Below, in pieces: positions 1-10,948 of a stretch of DNA of 64,000 nucleotides. The notes beneath the pieces are model-generated. The model saw only the letters and a program-made list of their open reading frames with translations, did no database searches and had not been told where the DNA came from. Source of the DNA: Epiperipatus broadwayi (taxonomy: Eukaryota > Onychophora > Udeonychophora > Euonychophora > Peripatidae). The DNA is taken from positions 9,197,923 through 9,261,922 of the forward strand of contig JAQFVV010012405.1 of NCBI GenBank assembly GCA_028023455.1, given 5' to 3'. Numbering within the stretch: position 1 is the first letter of the stretch; every line of letters begins with the position of its first letter. The position numbers were made by a program, and so were the translations under genes.

Positions 1-1655
1 AAAATAGAAACAAGATAGAATAATAAACTTTTGAATGAACTATAGTGATAATTTAAGAGTTTTAATTAAATTTTTTATCAAAAGACAATCTGATAAAAGT
101 AATGGCTTGCCAAATAAAGCCAATAATGATTGCTTAAATTTTTTTTAAAACTATGAATTCAAAATGTTAGGATGTATAATAAAAATGGAAGAAAAAGAGA
201 AATTCAAAATTGTAGTAATTATAAATTTATTGTGAACTATTTCAAGCAAAAATATTAATTTTAAAAGGAAATGAAATGTAAAATACTTTTTGTAATATTA
301 TTATTTAATAAAGAAAAAGAGGATTAAATATGTTTTTACTGAAAATTGATAAGCCCATCAACTGATTAGATAAGAAATGATACAATTTTAAAAAAGACTA
401 ATTAATTTAAAAAAATGGAATAATTAAAAAAAAAACGATTAGTGTGGGCAATGCTCAGGCCAATGGTTGATTAAAAGGATAAAAGGTAATTAATTGCTAT
501 TAGTTCAATTATTGTGCAACTGTTGGTTTTGACATTGTTTTGCTGATATTACCAGTTGAATTTTGCAGTTTCCATAATTGTAGTCTCCTAAATTTGTGGA
601 TAAAGAAATGTATAAAAATCTCTTCAGGTGTCTTACCATCACCATGCCCTGCTAGATTCACAGAAGGAGTATTCATTTGGTCTTATACCATGTAGTTCAT
701 ATAAATTACTGATAGCCTGAGTTATATGACCAATACCCTGATATTCTTGTTGCTGAGGCCTCTGCCCATTTTACATTTAATAATGTTGCTGGACATTTAG
801 ATGAAGAAGATATGCACTTTCCCTGGAAGAAAAACTTCTAAGCCCACTTGGAAACTAGAGTCCAATGCAAGAATACTATTCCTGAGCTTACACTATGCAA
901 ATGAAGAAATTAAAGATTTTTTAGGAATTCTAAGCACCATCAAAAAAAAACAGTGAGATAAACCTTAATGAAAACATATGTCAAAATGTAAATCCAAAAC
1001 TGAATCAAAGTCTAGAACCAAACTGAGTATTTCCCTACAAAATCTTGTTAAAATCTAGAATTATGTCAACTATTAGTTTCTTATTTATAACTAAATGAAT
1101 TCTGCTTAAAATAACTTTGTAAATGATTCAAAGTTTGTTATATGTTTATATTATAATTAGTATGTTATAACATGTAAATAAATGTGATATTTAATTATTA
1201 ATTTTGCCTAAGTTATCTTCTCTTTGAATCTCTCATCATATGAAATTTAGTCAAAACAAAATATGTTAATTATATAATCTTGTTTTAAAAATTCAATATC
1301 TGACCACTAATGAAATGAATTTTTTATGTTCAATTGAACTAGTTGTGGAATCAAGTGCTAAAAGCATCTAAAATCTTATTTTGTGGATATTCCAGTTAAT
1401 TTTTAGGATGGCACCCAAGTATAAACCTAGTATGAGTTAAAACATTTATGACAGTAATAATTTGTTTTTAATAGGCAGATTAGGTGTAATAGTAGTGAAA
1501 TGTGGCTTCAGGCTGTATATTGATAGACAGTACATTTTCTGACTATCAGGATGGTTGTAATGTAAAGTATTGATGATATTTCACCCTCTTTTTGCTTAAT
1601 GGAATATATATATATACATATATATGTAATAAATAAAGTTTGATATCTGTATTCG
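1..1655. other. AT-rich region, no gene recognised
   Basis: This stretch has no long open frame, no tRNA and no repeat that I can match elsewhere in the window. A short stretch around 715-835 reads open for about 35 codons without obvious homology and is flanked by stops, so I do not call it a gene. Confidence 0.6.
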
Positions 1656-2112
1656 TTTCACAATATATGTAATATACAAATCAATATATATATCAAAATA
1701 CATTACAATTTATATAAATTATATTCTTTTAGAAGTACTTTCGACTGTACACTTTGTAGTCTTTATCAACTATATAATGTTGAATAATCAAAATGAGACA
1801 ACCCTTAACAATACCCATAGTTCAATTCAGATTATAAACGTAAAATAAAAGAGGCTATGTTGATTTCAAGAAATCGTCAATTGTTAATGAATCACCAGTC
1901 ATCAAATGTTAAGATAACAGAATTGTGGGAAATCTGAATTGAACTATGGGTATTGTTAAGGGTTGTCTCGTTTTGATTATTCAACGTTATATAGTTGATA
2001 AAGACTACAAAGTGTATAGTCGAAAGTACTTCTAAAAGAATATAATTTATATAAATTGTACTGTATTTTGATATATATATTGATTTGTATATTACATATA
2101 TATATATATATA
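1656..2112. mobile_element. Penelope-like element 3' end in a large palindrome
   Basis: Two arms of about 175 bp (roughly 1660-1834 and 1930-2110) are near-perfect reverse complements. They enclose a loop of about 100 bp that reads as the end of a PLE reading frame (separate entry). Each arm is the same 3' UTR, so both 3' ends point outward. The arms share the block AGAAGTACTTTCGAC and its complement, and a hammerhead-like motif (TTGATAA, a GACT/AGTC stem, then GAAA). The arrangement of inverted 3' UTR, short coding remnant and 3' UTR resembles the inverted terminal copies known for Penelope-like elements. The assignment to PLE rests on the loop protein and on parallels at 58.4-59.0 and 55.0-55.6 kb. 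Confidence 0.65.
1836..1937 (+). pseudogene. C-terminal remnant of a Penelope-like GIY-YIG endonuclease ORF
   Basis: 33 codons and a TGA lie in the loop of the 1.66-2.11 kb palindrome. The frame begins KRKIKEAMLISRN and ends TELWEI before the stop. The copy at 58.73-58.85 kb has the same reading (KIKEAMMISRNR, then TELWEI and stop), so the frame is conserved between two independent palindromes. In PLEs the GIY-YIG domain lies at the C-terminus, and a Lys/Arg-Glu-Ala/Ser-x-x-Ile segment is typical shortly before the end. Everything upstream is missing, so this is a severely 5'-truncated copy. Family assignment is inference from this short segment plus the nearby GIY-YIG pieces. Confidence 0.55.
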
Positions 2113-2232
2113 TTTAACCCGTGCAAATCTTCGTTTTAACATATATATATATTGTAAAGATTGCTATAGGTCTCATCTCTATCCTTACCATTAAATACAT
2201 TTAACATAAATATATATGTGGGTGTGTTGATC

Positions 2233-2240
2233 TATAAAAG
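2233..2240 (+). promoter_or_regulatory. Candidate TATA box of the 5' LTR
   Basis: TATAAAAG lies about 80 bp inside the LTR and is unchanged at 11767-11774 in the 3' LTR, although neighbouring bases differ. It matches the TATA consensus well, but AT-rich DNA makes chance matches likely. Transcription from here would leave a very short U3 and a long R-U5. Confidence 0.35.
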
Positions 2241-2616
2241 CTTATACATCTATTGAACAGTTTAAGTTGATGATATATAATGGTATGAATAAAATTATAT
2301 TGTGGTTTAAAGAACTGGAAATGCTTGGAAAAAAATCATAAATTTGTTAATAAATTTCATTTGATTAATATTTTTAAAATAACCTTTGACAAAATGGTAT
2401 TGTTCAAAGAATTGAGAAAGTTTTGTAAAAAATATTAAAAAAGGAAAACCGAGTTTATAATTTAGTGTTGTAATACGAAGGGGAGAAAAACATGATAGAA
2501 CGTATGCAGTAACCATGACAACAACAACAACTATTTTTTTCTTTTTTCTTTTTTTCTCTAATGGCTGGAAAATTAAAAACGTATAGAAAAAGTTATACGC
2601 AAGATTTTTTTTCTTT

Positions 2617-2999
2617 ATTCATTAATGACGGCAAGTCAGATAATTTGAAAATTATATTTTGGTAAAAACGTTTCTCAACATTCTAAAGAAAGAATAATTG
2701 GACCCACGTAAGGATACATAAAATGGTAAGTTGTTTAATTTGATATATACATGTAGAGAAAGGAAAAAAAAATAAAACTGAAACAGAGGAATATTACTAT
2801 GCTTCCATTTATTCATTAATGACAGCAAGTCAGATAATTTGAAAATTATATTTTGGTAAAAACGTTTCTCAACATTCTAAAGAAAGAATAATTGGACACG
2901 TAAGGATACATAAAATGGTAAGTTGTTTAATTTGATATATACATGTAGAGAAAGGAAAAAAATAAAACTGAAACAGAGGAATATTACTATGCTTCCATT
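2617..2999 (+). repeat. Tandem duplication (about 194-bp unit) private to the 5' LTR
   Basis: Copy 1 runs 2617-2810 and copy 2 runs 2811-2999. Both begin ATTCATTAATGAC and end with TATGCTTCCATT. The 3' LTR has a single copy (from about 12147), so the duplication arose after insertion or in one LTR lineage. Confidence 0.85.
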
Positions 3000-3280
3000 G
3001 GAATTGAACTTTTACATGAATTATGGAAATTAAAGAAATAAATAAATTATAATCTATTGATTAAAGCATAATATGCACCAAGATTTTTCTTTATATTTTA
3101 TTTATAAGTTTATTGAACTATTCATTATAAGACATGTGAAAAGATATTTATTCATGTAATCAAGCATTTGATAATTCTAGAACTGTTGAAAATTTAGACT
3201 TAATAACGTTTATTATCAAAAAAAAAGAATTGACTTTAATCGTGTTTGTTTATTATATAGCTATAATGTGCTCACTGCTG

Positions 3281-3618
3281 ATATATATATTTATTAGTAT
3301 AAGAATGATGCAGCTGTGATAAAAATCATTGTGAAAGGTCAAGGCAACTCAGATGGTTTTTGAAGAGGGTGATGAACACGATTTATAGGTGTGAATTTTC
3401 ACCATCACATATATAAGTATACAATGGCTACCAAATATTATGTGAAGTTTTATATATATTTATTAGCGTAAGAATGATGCAGCTGTGATAAAAATCATTG
3501 TGAAAGGTCAATGCAACTCAGATGGTTTTTGAAGAGGGCGATGAACATGATTTATAGGTGTGAATTTCCACCATCACATATATAAGTATACAATGACTAC
3601 CAAATATTATGTGTTTTA
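3281..3618 (+). repeat. Tandem duplication (about 169-bp unit) private to the 5' LTR
   Basis: Two copies contain AAGAATGATGCAGCTGTGAT (at 3300 and 3469) through CCAAATATTATGTG. The 3' LTR carries one copy near 12640-12795. Confidence 0.85.
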
Positions 3619-4979
3619 TAGATCAATTGTGAAAGTTACCAAATCAAGGATTATCCAAACTACTTGGTCAGCTTGTGAGAGATGGGAGGCACTAATATGA
3701 AAAATGAAGCAAGTATAAGAGATGCTGAAAATTCCCAATTTATAATGAATTTTTTTTACATTCAAAAGAAGATACTCATGTTGAACAAGATGTTTACAGA
3801 ATCATTCATAAATTTATGTTGATATGTAACTGTTTGTTGTTGTGGTTGACCTGCTGATGTTATAAATTTTGTAAGGTTTTCTCTCCTTTATTTTTTTTAC
3901 CGATAAAATTTAAATATATGCCTTTCATGATGTAAAGTGTATTTTTGAAATAAAATAAAAACATAAATGGTTCTATTAGAAGAGAAAGAAGGACTGGACT
4001 ATGATGAAATGAGTATATAGGAAGGTAAGACTTACTCTTTGACCCATTAAAGACATTACATTTAGTAACAAAGTTAATTATTAATCAAATCCATATTAAC
4101 TACTTATTAACAAGTTGCATACTAACCATTACTGATAAGTACATATAATTAATTTAACCAATTGATGGCAATTCCACTTCTCATAACTCATAATAGTCAC
4201 AAATGAACCCATTAATTCAACTATATTTACAAAATAATAATTTGTATATTAATATGATATCATATTTATTTTCTTTTTTTTTAAATTAAAAAAAAAAAGA
4301 AAAGGATGAAAACAATGTCATTAATTTAAATAGTATTGATGACCGTAAATTATTTCTTTTATATGATGGCATAAAAGGTAGATGCCGATGCATACCAAGA
4401 ATGTCACATAGTTGATGATATTATTATTTTATGTATTTATATATTTTTTTATTTAGATGAGATTATGTGGATGTGGTAGGAATCATATTTATGGTGTTTT
4501 AAAGTGTTTTTTTATATATTTAAATGTGTTATATTAAATTAAAATAAATTTATTAATTTAAATTGATCATACATCAAGGGTTATATGTAATTTGTTGACA
4601 ATATATCACTGAATTTACGTATCTCTTGATATGGAAACATACATGTAATAGGTACTTAATAAGCATAATATAAGAACCATAATGTCAAGTCATTGCCCAC
4701 ATTGGCTAGATATATACTTATAAATTATATCTGAACAGAGTAACTACTCAGATTATGACTGGGTTTGAATTCTGGGAATCTAATGGATTAACATGAAAAT
4801 TGGGTGGGTCCTGTAGGTATTACCAAATGAATGCGGGTTGAATGGTAGTAAAAGATCTATTTTGGCTGTAGTGTTGGAGGATCCTTCCAATTTTCTATGG
4901 ATGGCCAGATTCTTGTTTCAGTATATACCATGGAATGGATTTAAGTAAATGGTTGAGGGTGAGTTGTCGGTCTGTTACA

Positions 4980-5419
4980 TTTTTGGCATGCAACGTGGTA
5001 GGCATGGATATTTAGTTGCGCCATATGTACAAACTTCTGTTCGTTACATTTTTGGCATGCAATGTTTTGGGGTCTGAACAAGTATTTAGCCCATATATAG
5101 ATTAAAAGGAAATCTAGTCATTAAACAAATGTGAGCAATCAGAGAATTAACATCAATATTATAGGTTGTAAAGTAGTGATATAAGAAATTGTATATATAG
5201 TGATTAGACATGAGTATCTTAATCATGATAGATTGGAACTGAGTAAGTGTGCAAGTGATGGTAGTTTACATTTTTTTTGTTTGTTTCTGTTTCATCTTCA
5301 GAGAACCAGAAGGGGAAGCTAAGACCCCACAATGAATATCCATATTAGTTATTTTATAGAAGCAATAAATAAGTGAATATTCTGTCTCATAATGATTATA
5401 CATTGACATATCTATCTTT
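4980..5419 (+). other. Leader of the Ty3/gypsy element with a duplicated LTR-end/primer-site segment
   Basis: This is the non-coding stretch between the 5' LTR and gag. The sequence GTTACATTTTTGGCATGCAA occurs at about 4974 and again at about 5043, so the LTR terminus plus the first primer-site-like bases (TGGCATGCAA, starting TGG as tRNA primer sites do) are duplicated about 69 bp downstream. I cannot name the matching tRNA. A run of T at 5271-5278 and mixed AT-rich sequence follow. Confidence 0.55.
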
Positions 5420-6575
5420 ATGCTATTAAGAAGTGGTCAGATCATTTTAAAGATGGAAAGAGTTGATGAGACACAGGTAAATCAAAAAAGTGAAAATTTA
5501 GATACAGACACAAGTATAGAAGAAAGGTTAGTGTGCCAACAAGCATTTAAGGAACCTACAGAAGAAATGCATCAACATATTCAATCATTAGATGAGGACT
5601 GAACAATGATTCAAATCCCAGAGACTCCTTACCAAAAGACGATTCCTATGTTAGGGGATCAGTTGATGACATCTAGTAAAAGTGAATCAATCACATTACA
5701 AATCCTGTGGGAGATGATGCTGAAGATGACTTCTCTGGGTACAAATAGGGCCAACATGAAATCGAGATTCGAGTCAACGTTAGAGTCAAATATGGCCAAC
5801 ATGGAATCGAGATTCGAGTCAAAGTTGGAGTCAAATATGGCCAATATGGGAAATGAGATGTATAGACAAATTAATGATCTCAAATGAGATTTAAATAGTG
5901 GGTTGGATAACATGGCAACAAGAGCCGATGTCAACCAAGTTGATGTAGGTTAAAGGAGATATATCTCAATTCCAAGAAGACATGAGGAAGAGGTTAGTCA
6001 GAATTGAAGAGAAATTGGAGGTGAGGATTCAGGAAGTTGACACCCGACTATCCAAAAGAATAGAACAGTTGATCCAGGATGTGGGAAAAATGTGAACTGA
6101 TAATGATGAAGTAAGGCACAGGGTTGAAGAAGAAAGTACTAAGTGTCAAGAGCATGTTAACGAATTTGCTGAACAAATTACTGTTCATGTCAACCGAGAG
6201 ATCAAACAAGTTTATCAGACACAAGAGGTCATGAATAAAGAGGTGTGGAGTAAGCAAAACACTTTTATGGAAGAATTACAAGTTGAGCTTGAGATGGTCC
6301 AAGCAAAGCTGAACAATCTTTCCATGATCCACAATGTTGAAAACGAAGGCAGTGAAGAGACTCTTGGATCTCTCACCCATTGTTTAGCTCAGTTGGGGGG
6401 TAAGATAACTTCCATGGAAACTGACGCAATGATTGGGAAGACCACCCTTCAGAAGTTAATTGAGACTACTAATGAAACACATGAGAGATTGAATTCCCTA
6501 AATGAGGTCTTAGAATGTAAATCACAATTTGGGGACATCCAGATGTGCCAGTTGAATGTAAAGTCAGCTAGGTAA
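5420..6575 (+). pseudogene. gag-like N-terminal coiled-coil region (broken)
   Basis: This region is read in pieces. One open segment runs 5420-5602; a second, in the same frame, runs 5606-5887 after one in-frame TGA. A shift near 5950 leads to a further frame with a stop at about 6092, and the final open piece is 6231-6575. The predicted protein is rich in Glu, Lys, Gln, Met and Asn with heptad-like spacing, suggesting a long coiled coil upstream of the capsid. A 45-bp unit (15 residues, including MESRFES) is tandemly repeated at 5753-5797 and 5798-5842. Position between the leader and the capsid-like segment supports a gag role; no independent motif proves it. Confidence 0.6.
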
Positions 6576-7620
6576 GCTTTAAAAGGAAATGAAGGAATTG
6601 ATGGATGTTGGAAGAAACCAAATAATAGAGTTCTCATGAGACAAACCTCAAGGGATGATCTAGGAACTCCAGATCAATATGGGGAGATCATAGTTACTTC
6701 TAAAACATTTGCTGAGGTAGAGGAGACGAATTTGCTTTACCTGTGCCTGACTGAGAAACAAGCCTATGATCAGTGGATGGTTGATTAACCCCATCAAATG
6801 AAGAAACATAGGGATTCTCAAAAAGTGAATCAAACTCAAGGAATCATTTCACAGATAAATGCGATAAACCAGTTCATGAAACTTAAAGTGTTTAAGGGCT
6901 TTTCAAACGAAGCACCCACAGAACATATTCAAAGTTTAGAATTATATTTTTCAGTTAACAGAGGTTTGTCGGAAGCTGAAAGAGTTATTATTGCCTATAG
7001 TCACCTCCAGGGTGAAAGCATTAATGTGGTTGGAATCACTGTATCAAACCCTGTCCACATTTGAGGAATATCAAACTTTATTGGTGTGTAATTTCTGGAA
7101 TCGGGATAGACAAGAAGCCATTCTATACCATATTCTCCAGAAAAGGTACAAGTCGATGCCTGGGGAAACATTTGTGAAGTTTTTTCGATGACAGGTTACC
7201 AAATTACGCACACTGGATACATATCACCTTACAGAATCGGAGATCATTCAGATAGTTAAGAGAAACTTGCCTTTGCATATAGAGCAATCCCTCCTATGTA
7301 CTAGTGCAAGAAACATAGAACAAGTTATTGAACTTTTGTCTAGTATAGATCTAAATAATACCAATTTATCTACACGAGGTCAAGAAAAAAGAAAGGATGA
7401 GCCTTCAGTTAATGCTATCTTCTATCGGAAAAGGAAGTATAGCACTTATACAAATCCTCGAAAGGAGAAGATACCACCACCAATGCATCACAGTTATGGT
7501 CTCCGAAGTGCACATGATCAAAAAAGAGCAAAGCCAAAAGAGACTCGTCACCGAGTTCAGTAGGTTTTCCAAAACTGGGATGCAGTAAGTCTGCACCCCA
7601 GATTTTTTAAAAAAAAACTA
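6576..7620 (+). pseudogene. gag capsid-like region (broken)
   Basis: The open piece 6798-7064 contains FKGFSNEAPTEHIQSLELYF, which resembles the start of the retrotransposon capsid domain (F-x-G then a helix ending in a hydrophobic-Tyr/Phe pair). The frame then shifts to 6991-7191 (WLESLYQTLSTFEEY) and again to 7267-7563. I see no CCHC zinc knuckle after it; the stretch is basic instead (KRKDEP, RKRKYS). The alternating frames show at least two frameshifts and one stop (TGA at about 7189). Function in particle assembly is inferred from the family and position. Confidence 0.65.
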
Positions 7621-8230
7621 AAGAGGTACTTGAGGCCTAGTTTTTCACCTCAAGAAACCATAAATACTCTGAGAAACAAAAGACTTTTGACAAGGTGGGA
7701 GACCACCAATATGACATATTCATGTGACGATGGAGTGCCAAATTATGCTCAACAAAGTTGCCCTATGATAGAGGTGCTGTGTGAGAATTTTCTGGTTAAT
7801 GCGCTATTGGACTTAGGTAGTAAAATTTTGGTCCGGTTAATGTGCTATTGGACTCAGGTAGTAAAATTTCGGTCATTTCTGATCAATTTTATAAAAGGAT
7901 ATTGAGTAAAAATCCATCGATTAAGATGTTACCTTTAAAGTCTATGCAAGTGACAATGGCCAATAGTAGGAAGGCAAAGTTGGAACAAAAACAGGTCTGG
8001 GTAGAGATCAGGTTTAACCAAACTACACCCTATCATGTTTTCTTGATACTAAATGGATTAATACATGATGTAATCTTAGGGGCAGACTTCTTGCACATGA
8101 ACTCTTGTATTGTTGATTTCTCAAATAGGATTATAAAAATAAATGAGGATACTTTAGAAATGACATTACCCACAAGGTATGGTATTTCTGAGGTAAATTG
8201 CATATTATCTAGTATACCAGAATCATTGAT
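7621..8230 (+). pseudogene. Retroelement aspartic protease region, active site duplicated
   Basis: The active-site motif appears twice because a 41-bp segment is tandemly duplicated (7794-7834 and 7835-7875). Copy 1 reads ALLDLGSK, with the catalytic DSG changed to DLG. Copy 2 reads LLDSGSKISVIS, an intact DSG. Because 41 is not a multiple of 3, the duplication also shifts the frame between them. Downstream, in the frame starting 7842, VILGADFLH matches the second conserved loop of retroviral-type proteases (hydrophobic-hydrophobic-Gly). The role is maturation of the Gag-Pol polyprotein; this copy cannot make one. Confidence 0.8.
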
Positions 8231-9178
8231 TGACACTAAACTTGCAGAATCAAATCTACTTGAAGGTGAGGATGTGAAAAAGTTATGTTCTCTAATTTAT
8301 CAATTCAATCCATTTTTTTCAGAAATTCCAGGAGTTATTAAGGGTTTCCAGCAAAGGATTAAATTGATGACTGATCAGCCATTTCAATCCAGATCATATC
8401 CTATACTTTATCAGTATAGGCAGGAAATTTCAAAACAACTTAGCAAAATGTTAGAGTGAGGAATTATTTCTAAATGTTCTTCACCACATGGGGAATTATT
8501 TCCAAATGTTTTTCACCATATTGTAATCCAATCATAATGGTGAAGAAGAAAGATGGATCGATGCAATTTTGTTTGGATGCCCGGCAACAAAACAAGATTA
8601 CTGTTCCTGACAGGAACATTCCACCACCCATACACGACTTGTTCATAAGATTTGGAAATAAGAAGGTGTTTTCCACCTTTGATCTAACCTCCAGTTATTG
8701 GCAGATTGAGCTTCACCTGAACGATCATCAATACACTGCCTTTAGGTATGAGGGTTACACATACCAGTTTAATAGGATGCCGTTTGGATTGATAAATAGT
8801 GGAGCTGGTCTGATCCTATGCCTGGATAGAACCCTATCTCCTGAGGTTAAGTGAATTATAGCTATATACATGGATGATGTAATCATCACATCCACATCAG
8901 TTGAAGAACATCTTCAACATCTTATGGTGTTTTTTCAGGAATGCTTCCAAAAGGGAATTAAGATTAACTTTAAAAAAAGTACATTGGTTTCTAACCAGGT
9001 GGTATTTTTAGGCCATATTGTAAGTTATAATGGAATAAGGCCTCACCCAGACAAAATTAGTGTGATTCAAAACTTTCCTAGGCCTGTTAATAAAAAACAA
9101 ATACGATCATTCCTAGGGTTGTGTAATTTTTACCATCATTTTACCGCAATTTTTCTAACCATATGGAGCCATTATTGA
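8231..9178 (+). pseudogene. Reverse transcriptase domain of pol (broken)
   Basis: Open pieces 7842-8459, 8474-8854 and 8870-9178 carry RT motifs in order: PIIMVKKKDGS, FSTFDLTSSYWQIEL (first catalytic Asp), RMPFGLINS, and YMDD at 8867-8878. FLGHIVSYNGIRP and IRSFLGLCNFYHHF close the domain. A TGA at 8456-8458 ends the first piece, and an in-frame TGA at 8852-8854 sits four codons before YMDD. A short duplication near 8460-8520 (TTCTTCACCACATGGGG against TTTTTCACCATATTG) lies at the first break. Catalytic residues themselves are intact, so inactivation is by stops and shifts. Confidence 0.92.
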
Positions 9179-9767
9179 AACTAATACAGAAGGAAGAAAA
9201 ATGGAAGTGGACTGAAGAGCAGGATAGTGCTTTGCGAACATCAAAGCAGGGTTTTTGGAACAGGTTATGTTGGTCCTCCCTGATTTTGACAAACCCTTCA
9301 TGGTCCAAACAGATAGCAGTGATTATGGATTGGGGGTAATGTTATCTCAAATACAGGCAGACGGATGTCCAGGTGTCCTTTATTTTGTAAGCTGACTCCT
9401 GAAAGGCCCTGAAATTAATTATACCGTGACAGAGAAGGAGGCATTAGCAATAGTGTGGGCCTTCCAAAAATTCTGACAAATACTTCTCGGATCGGAGGTA
9501 ATTGTGATCACAGATCATAAAAGCCTCCAATTCCTGAATCACAGCTATTTAACAAATGCTCGCCTTATTAGGTGGAGTTTGCTGTTACAGGAATTTAACT
9601 ACACCATACAGTACTGTAAAGGATCCAAGAATGTCGTAGCTGATGCACTCAGTCAAAATCCATGTGAGTCAGAACAGAATCATCTATCTATAAAGAAAGC
9701 ATATATCGCAAATATCGAGGCAAGCATTGATAGGAATGTAGAGGATGGATTGGATAGGGTTACCTGA
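9179..9767 (+). pseudogene. RNase H domain of pol (broken)
   Basis: Reading in different frames gives a segment near 9290-9345 with TDSSDYGLGVMLSQ (first catalytic Asp region), then NYTVTEKEALAIVWAF near 9417-9462, then an open piece 9504-9767 starting ITDHKSLQFLNHS and containing ADALSQNP. These are the standard Ty3/gypsy RNase H landmarks, and TDHKSL holds the last acidic residue. A frameshift near 9235 and a stop (TGA) at about 9475 break it. It would degrade the RNA strand during reverse transcription. Confidence 0.88.
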
Positions 9768-10948
9768 CTTACAACTTATGGATCAGAGACTAGGCGCTAT
9801 CATAAGAAGTTTGAAAGATGAAGAGGTTTTGAACACACATGAAAATCTTACATTATACCAATTAAGGGATCAAGTATTATTATATAGGATTGATGAAAAT
9901 ACAGAAGAGTGGAGGGTAGTAGTACCAGAAGTATTGCACATCCCACTGATCACATATATTCACTGTTTGTATGGACACTATGGTGCTTGGAAAACAGAGC
10001 ATACCATCAAAAATTGGTTTTTTTTGGCCAGGTATGTACAAAGACATCCTGAAGGTAATTCGAGGTTGTATAGCATGCCTTAGAGCCAAGCCAGTCAATC
10101 AAAACTATAGTGAAATGACAAAGTCCATCCTTCATAATAAATATAATGAGATCTTGGCAATCGAGTATTATGGACCTTTGCCTCTGTTCAACAAGCAAAA
10201 GTACTTGTTGGTTACTTATGATCTCTTTTCAAAATATGTCTCTGTATACCCTATACCTCAAGCTAATGCTGATACAACCATCAAAGCATTATACACATTG
10301 CAATTTCTTAAGATAGGGAAGCCAAAGGTCATACTAACTGACCATGGTACTCCTTTCTTATCTAAACAATGGAAAGGTTGGGTGGAAAGGCTGAAGATCA
10401 AACATGTGCTCACATCTATTAGAAATCCACAATACAATCCTTGCGAATGCATAATGCGGGAGCTTGGATGTCTGTTTAGGACTTACCTAGTAGATGAGCA
10501 CAGAGGTTGGGTAAAACAGACTGAAAAAGTAACAAATTACATTAACTGGAGTGTGAATGAATCTACTGGATTTACACCCAGTGAACTTCATTTTAATAAA
10601 CTTGTACCACCTTTATTTAAAAAATACAAACCCATCATTGGATCGAACTAACATGAAGAGGAAGTCAATATTTGCTTGGTGCAACAGTGACTAGTACAGC
10701 AAGTGCATTTAAGCAATAATAAAAATAGAAGGAGGAAGGTACATAAATTTGAAGTAGAAGATAGAGTTTTCGTGAAGGTGCATCCCACTAGTAAACTGAC
10801 CGAATATAAGTATCATAAATTTTTTCCCAAATATGATGGTCCATTTGTTATTGTCAAACAAGCTAACTCTAATGCATCTTGGCTAAATGTTAATGGAGAA
10901 ATAAAAGGGACTTACAATCCTAGAAGTCTGAAACCATGTTTTGGTTAG
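9745..10948 (+). pseudogene. Integrase domain of pol (broken)
   Basis: Open pieces 9745-10083, 9971-10651 and 10703-10948. The N-terminal zinc-binding pattern is split across a frameshift near 10020: HCLYGH in the first piece, then GCIACLRAK in the second. The catalytic core has VTYDLFSKY (Asp at 10220), ILTDHGTPF (Asp at 10340) and NPCECIMREL (Glu at 10445). There are 34 residues between the second Asp and the Glu, one short of the usual D35E. The C-terminal piece ends GPFVIV, then NPRSLKP, the typical end of a Ty3/gypsy integrase. A stop at about 10649 separates it. Confidence 0.9.

Larger units (their letters stand above)
2153..4979 (+). repeat. 5' LTR of the Ty3/gypsy element
   Basis: A direct repeat of 11687-14276, starting TGTAAAGATTG and ending CTGTTACA, with terminal TG...CA and a short TGTAA/TTACA inverted repeat. 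At about 2.83 kb it is unusually long for an LTR. It is longer than the 3' LTR because of two private tandem duplications (2617-2999 and 3281-3618). No coding sequence is evident within it. Confidence 0.93.

Noticed and set aside
690-930. Possible coding exon with about 35 open codons
   Set aside because: Stops close by in every frame, no family resemblance and no clear splice context.
5659-10452. Minus-strand ORFs across the gypsy element
   Set aside because: They are shadows of gag and pol in the opposite strand.
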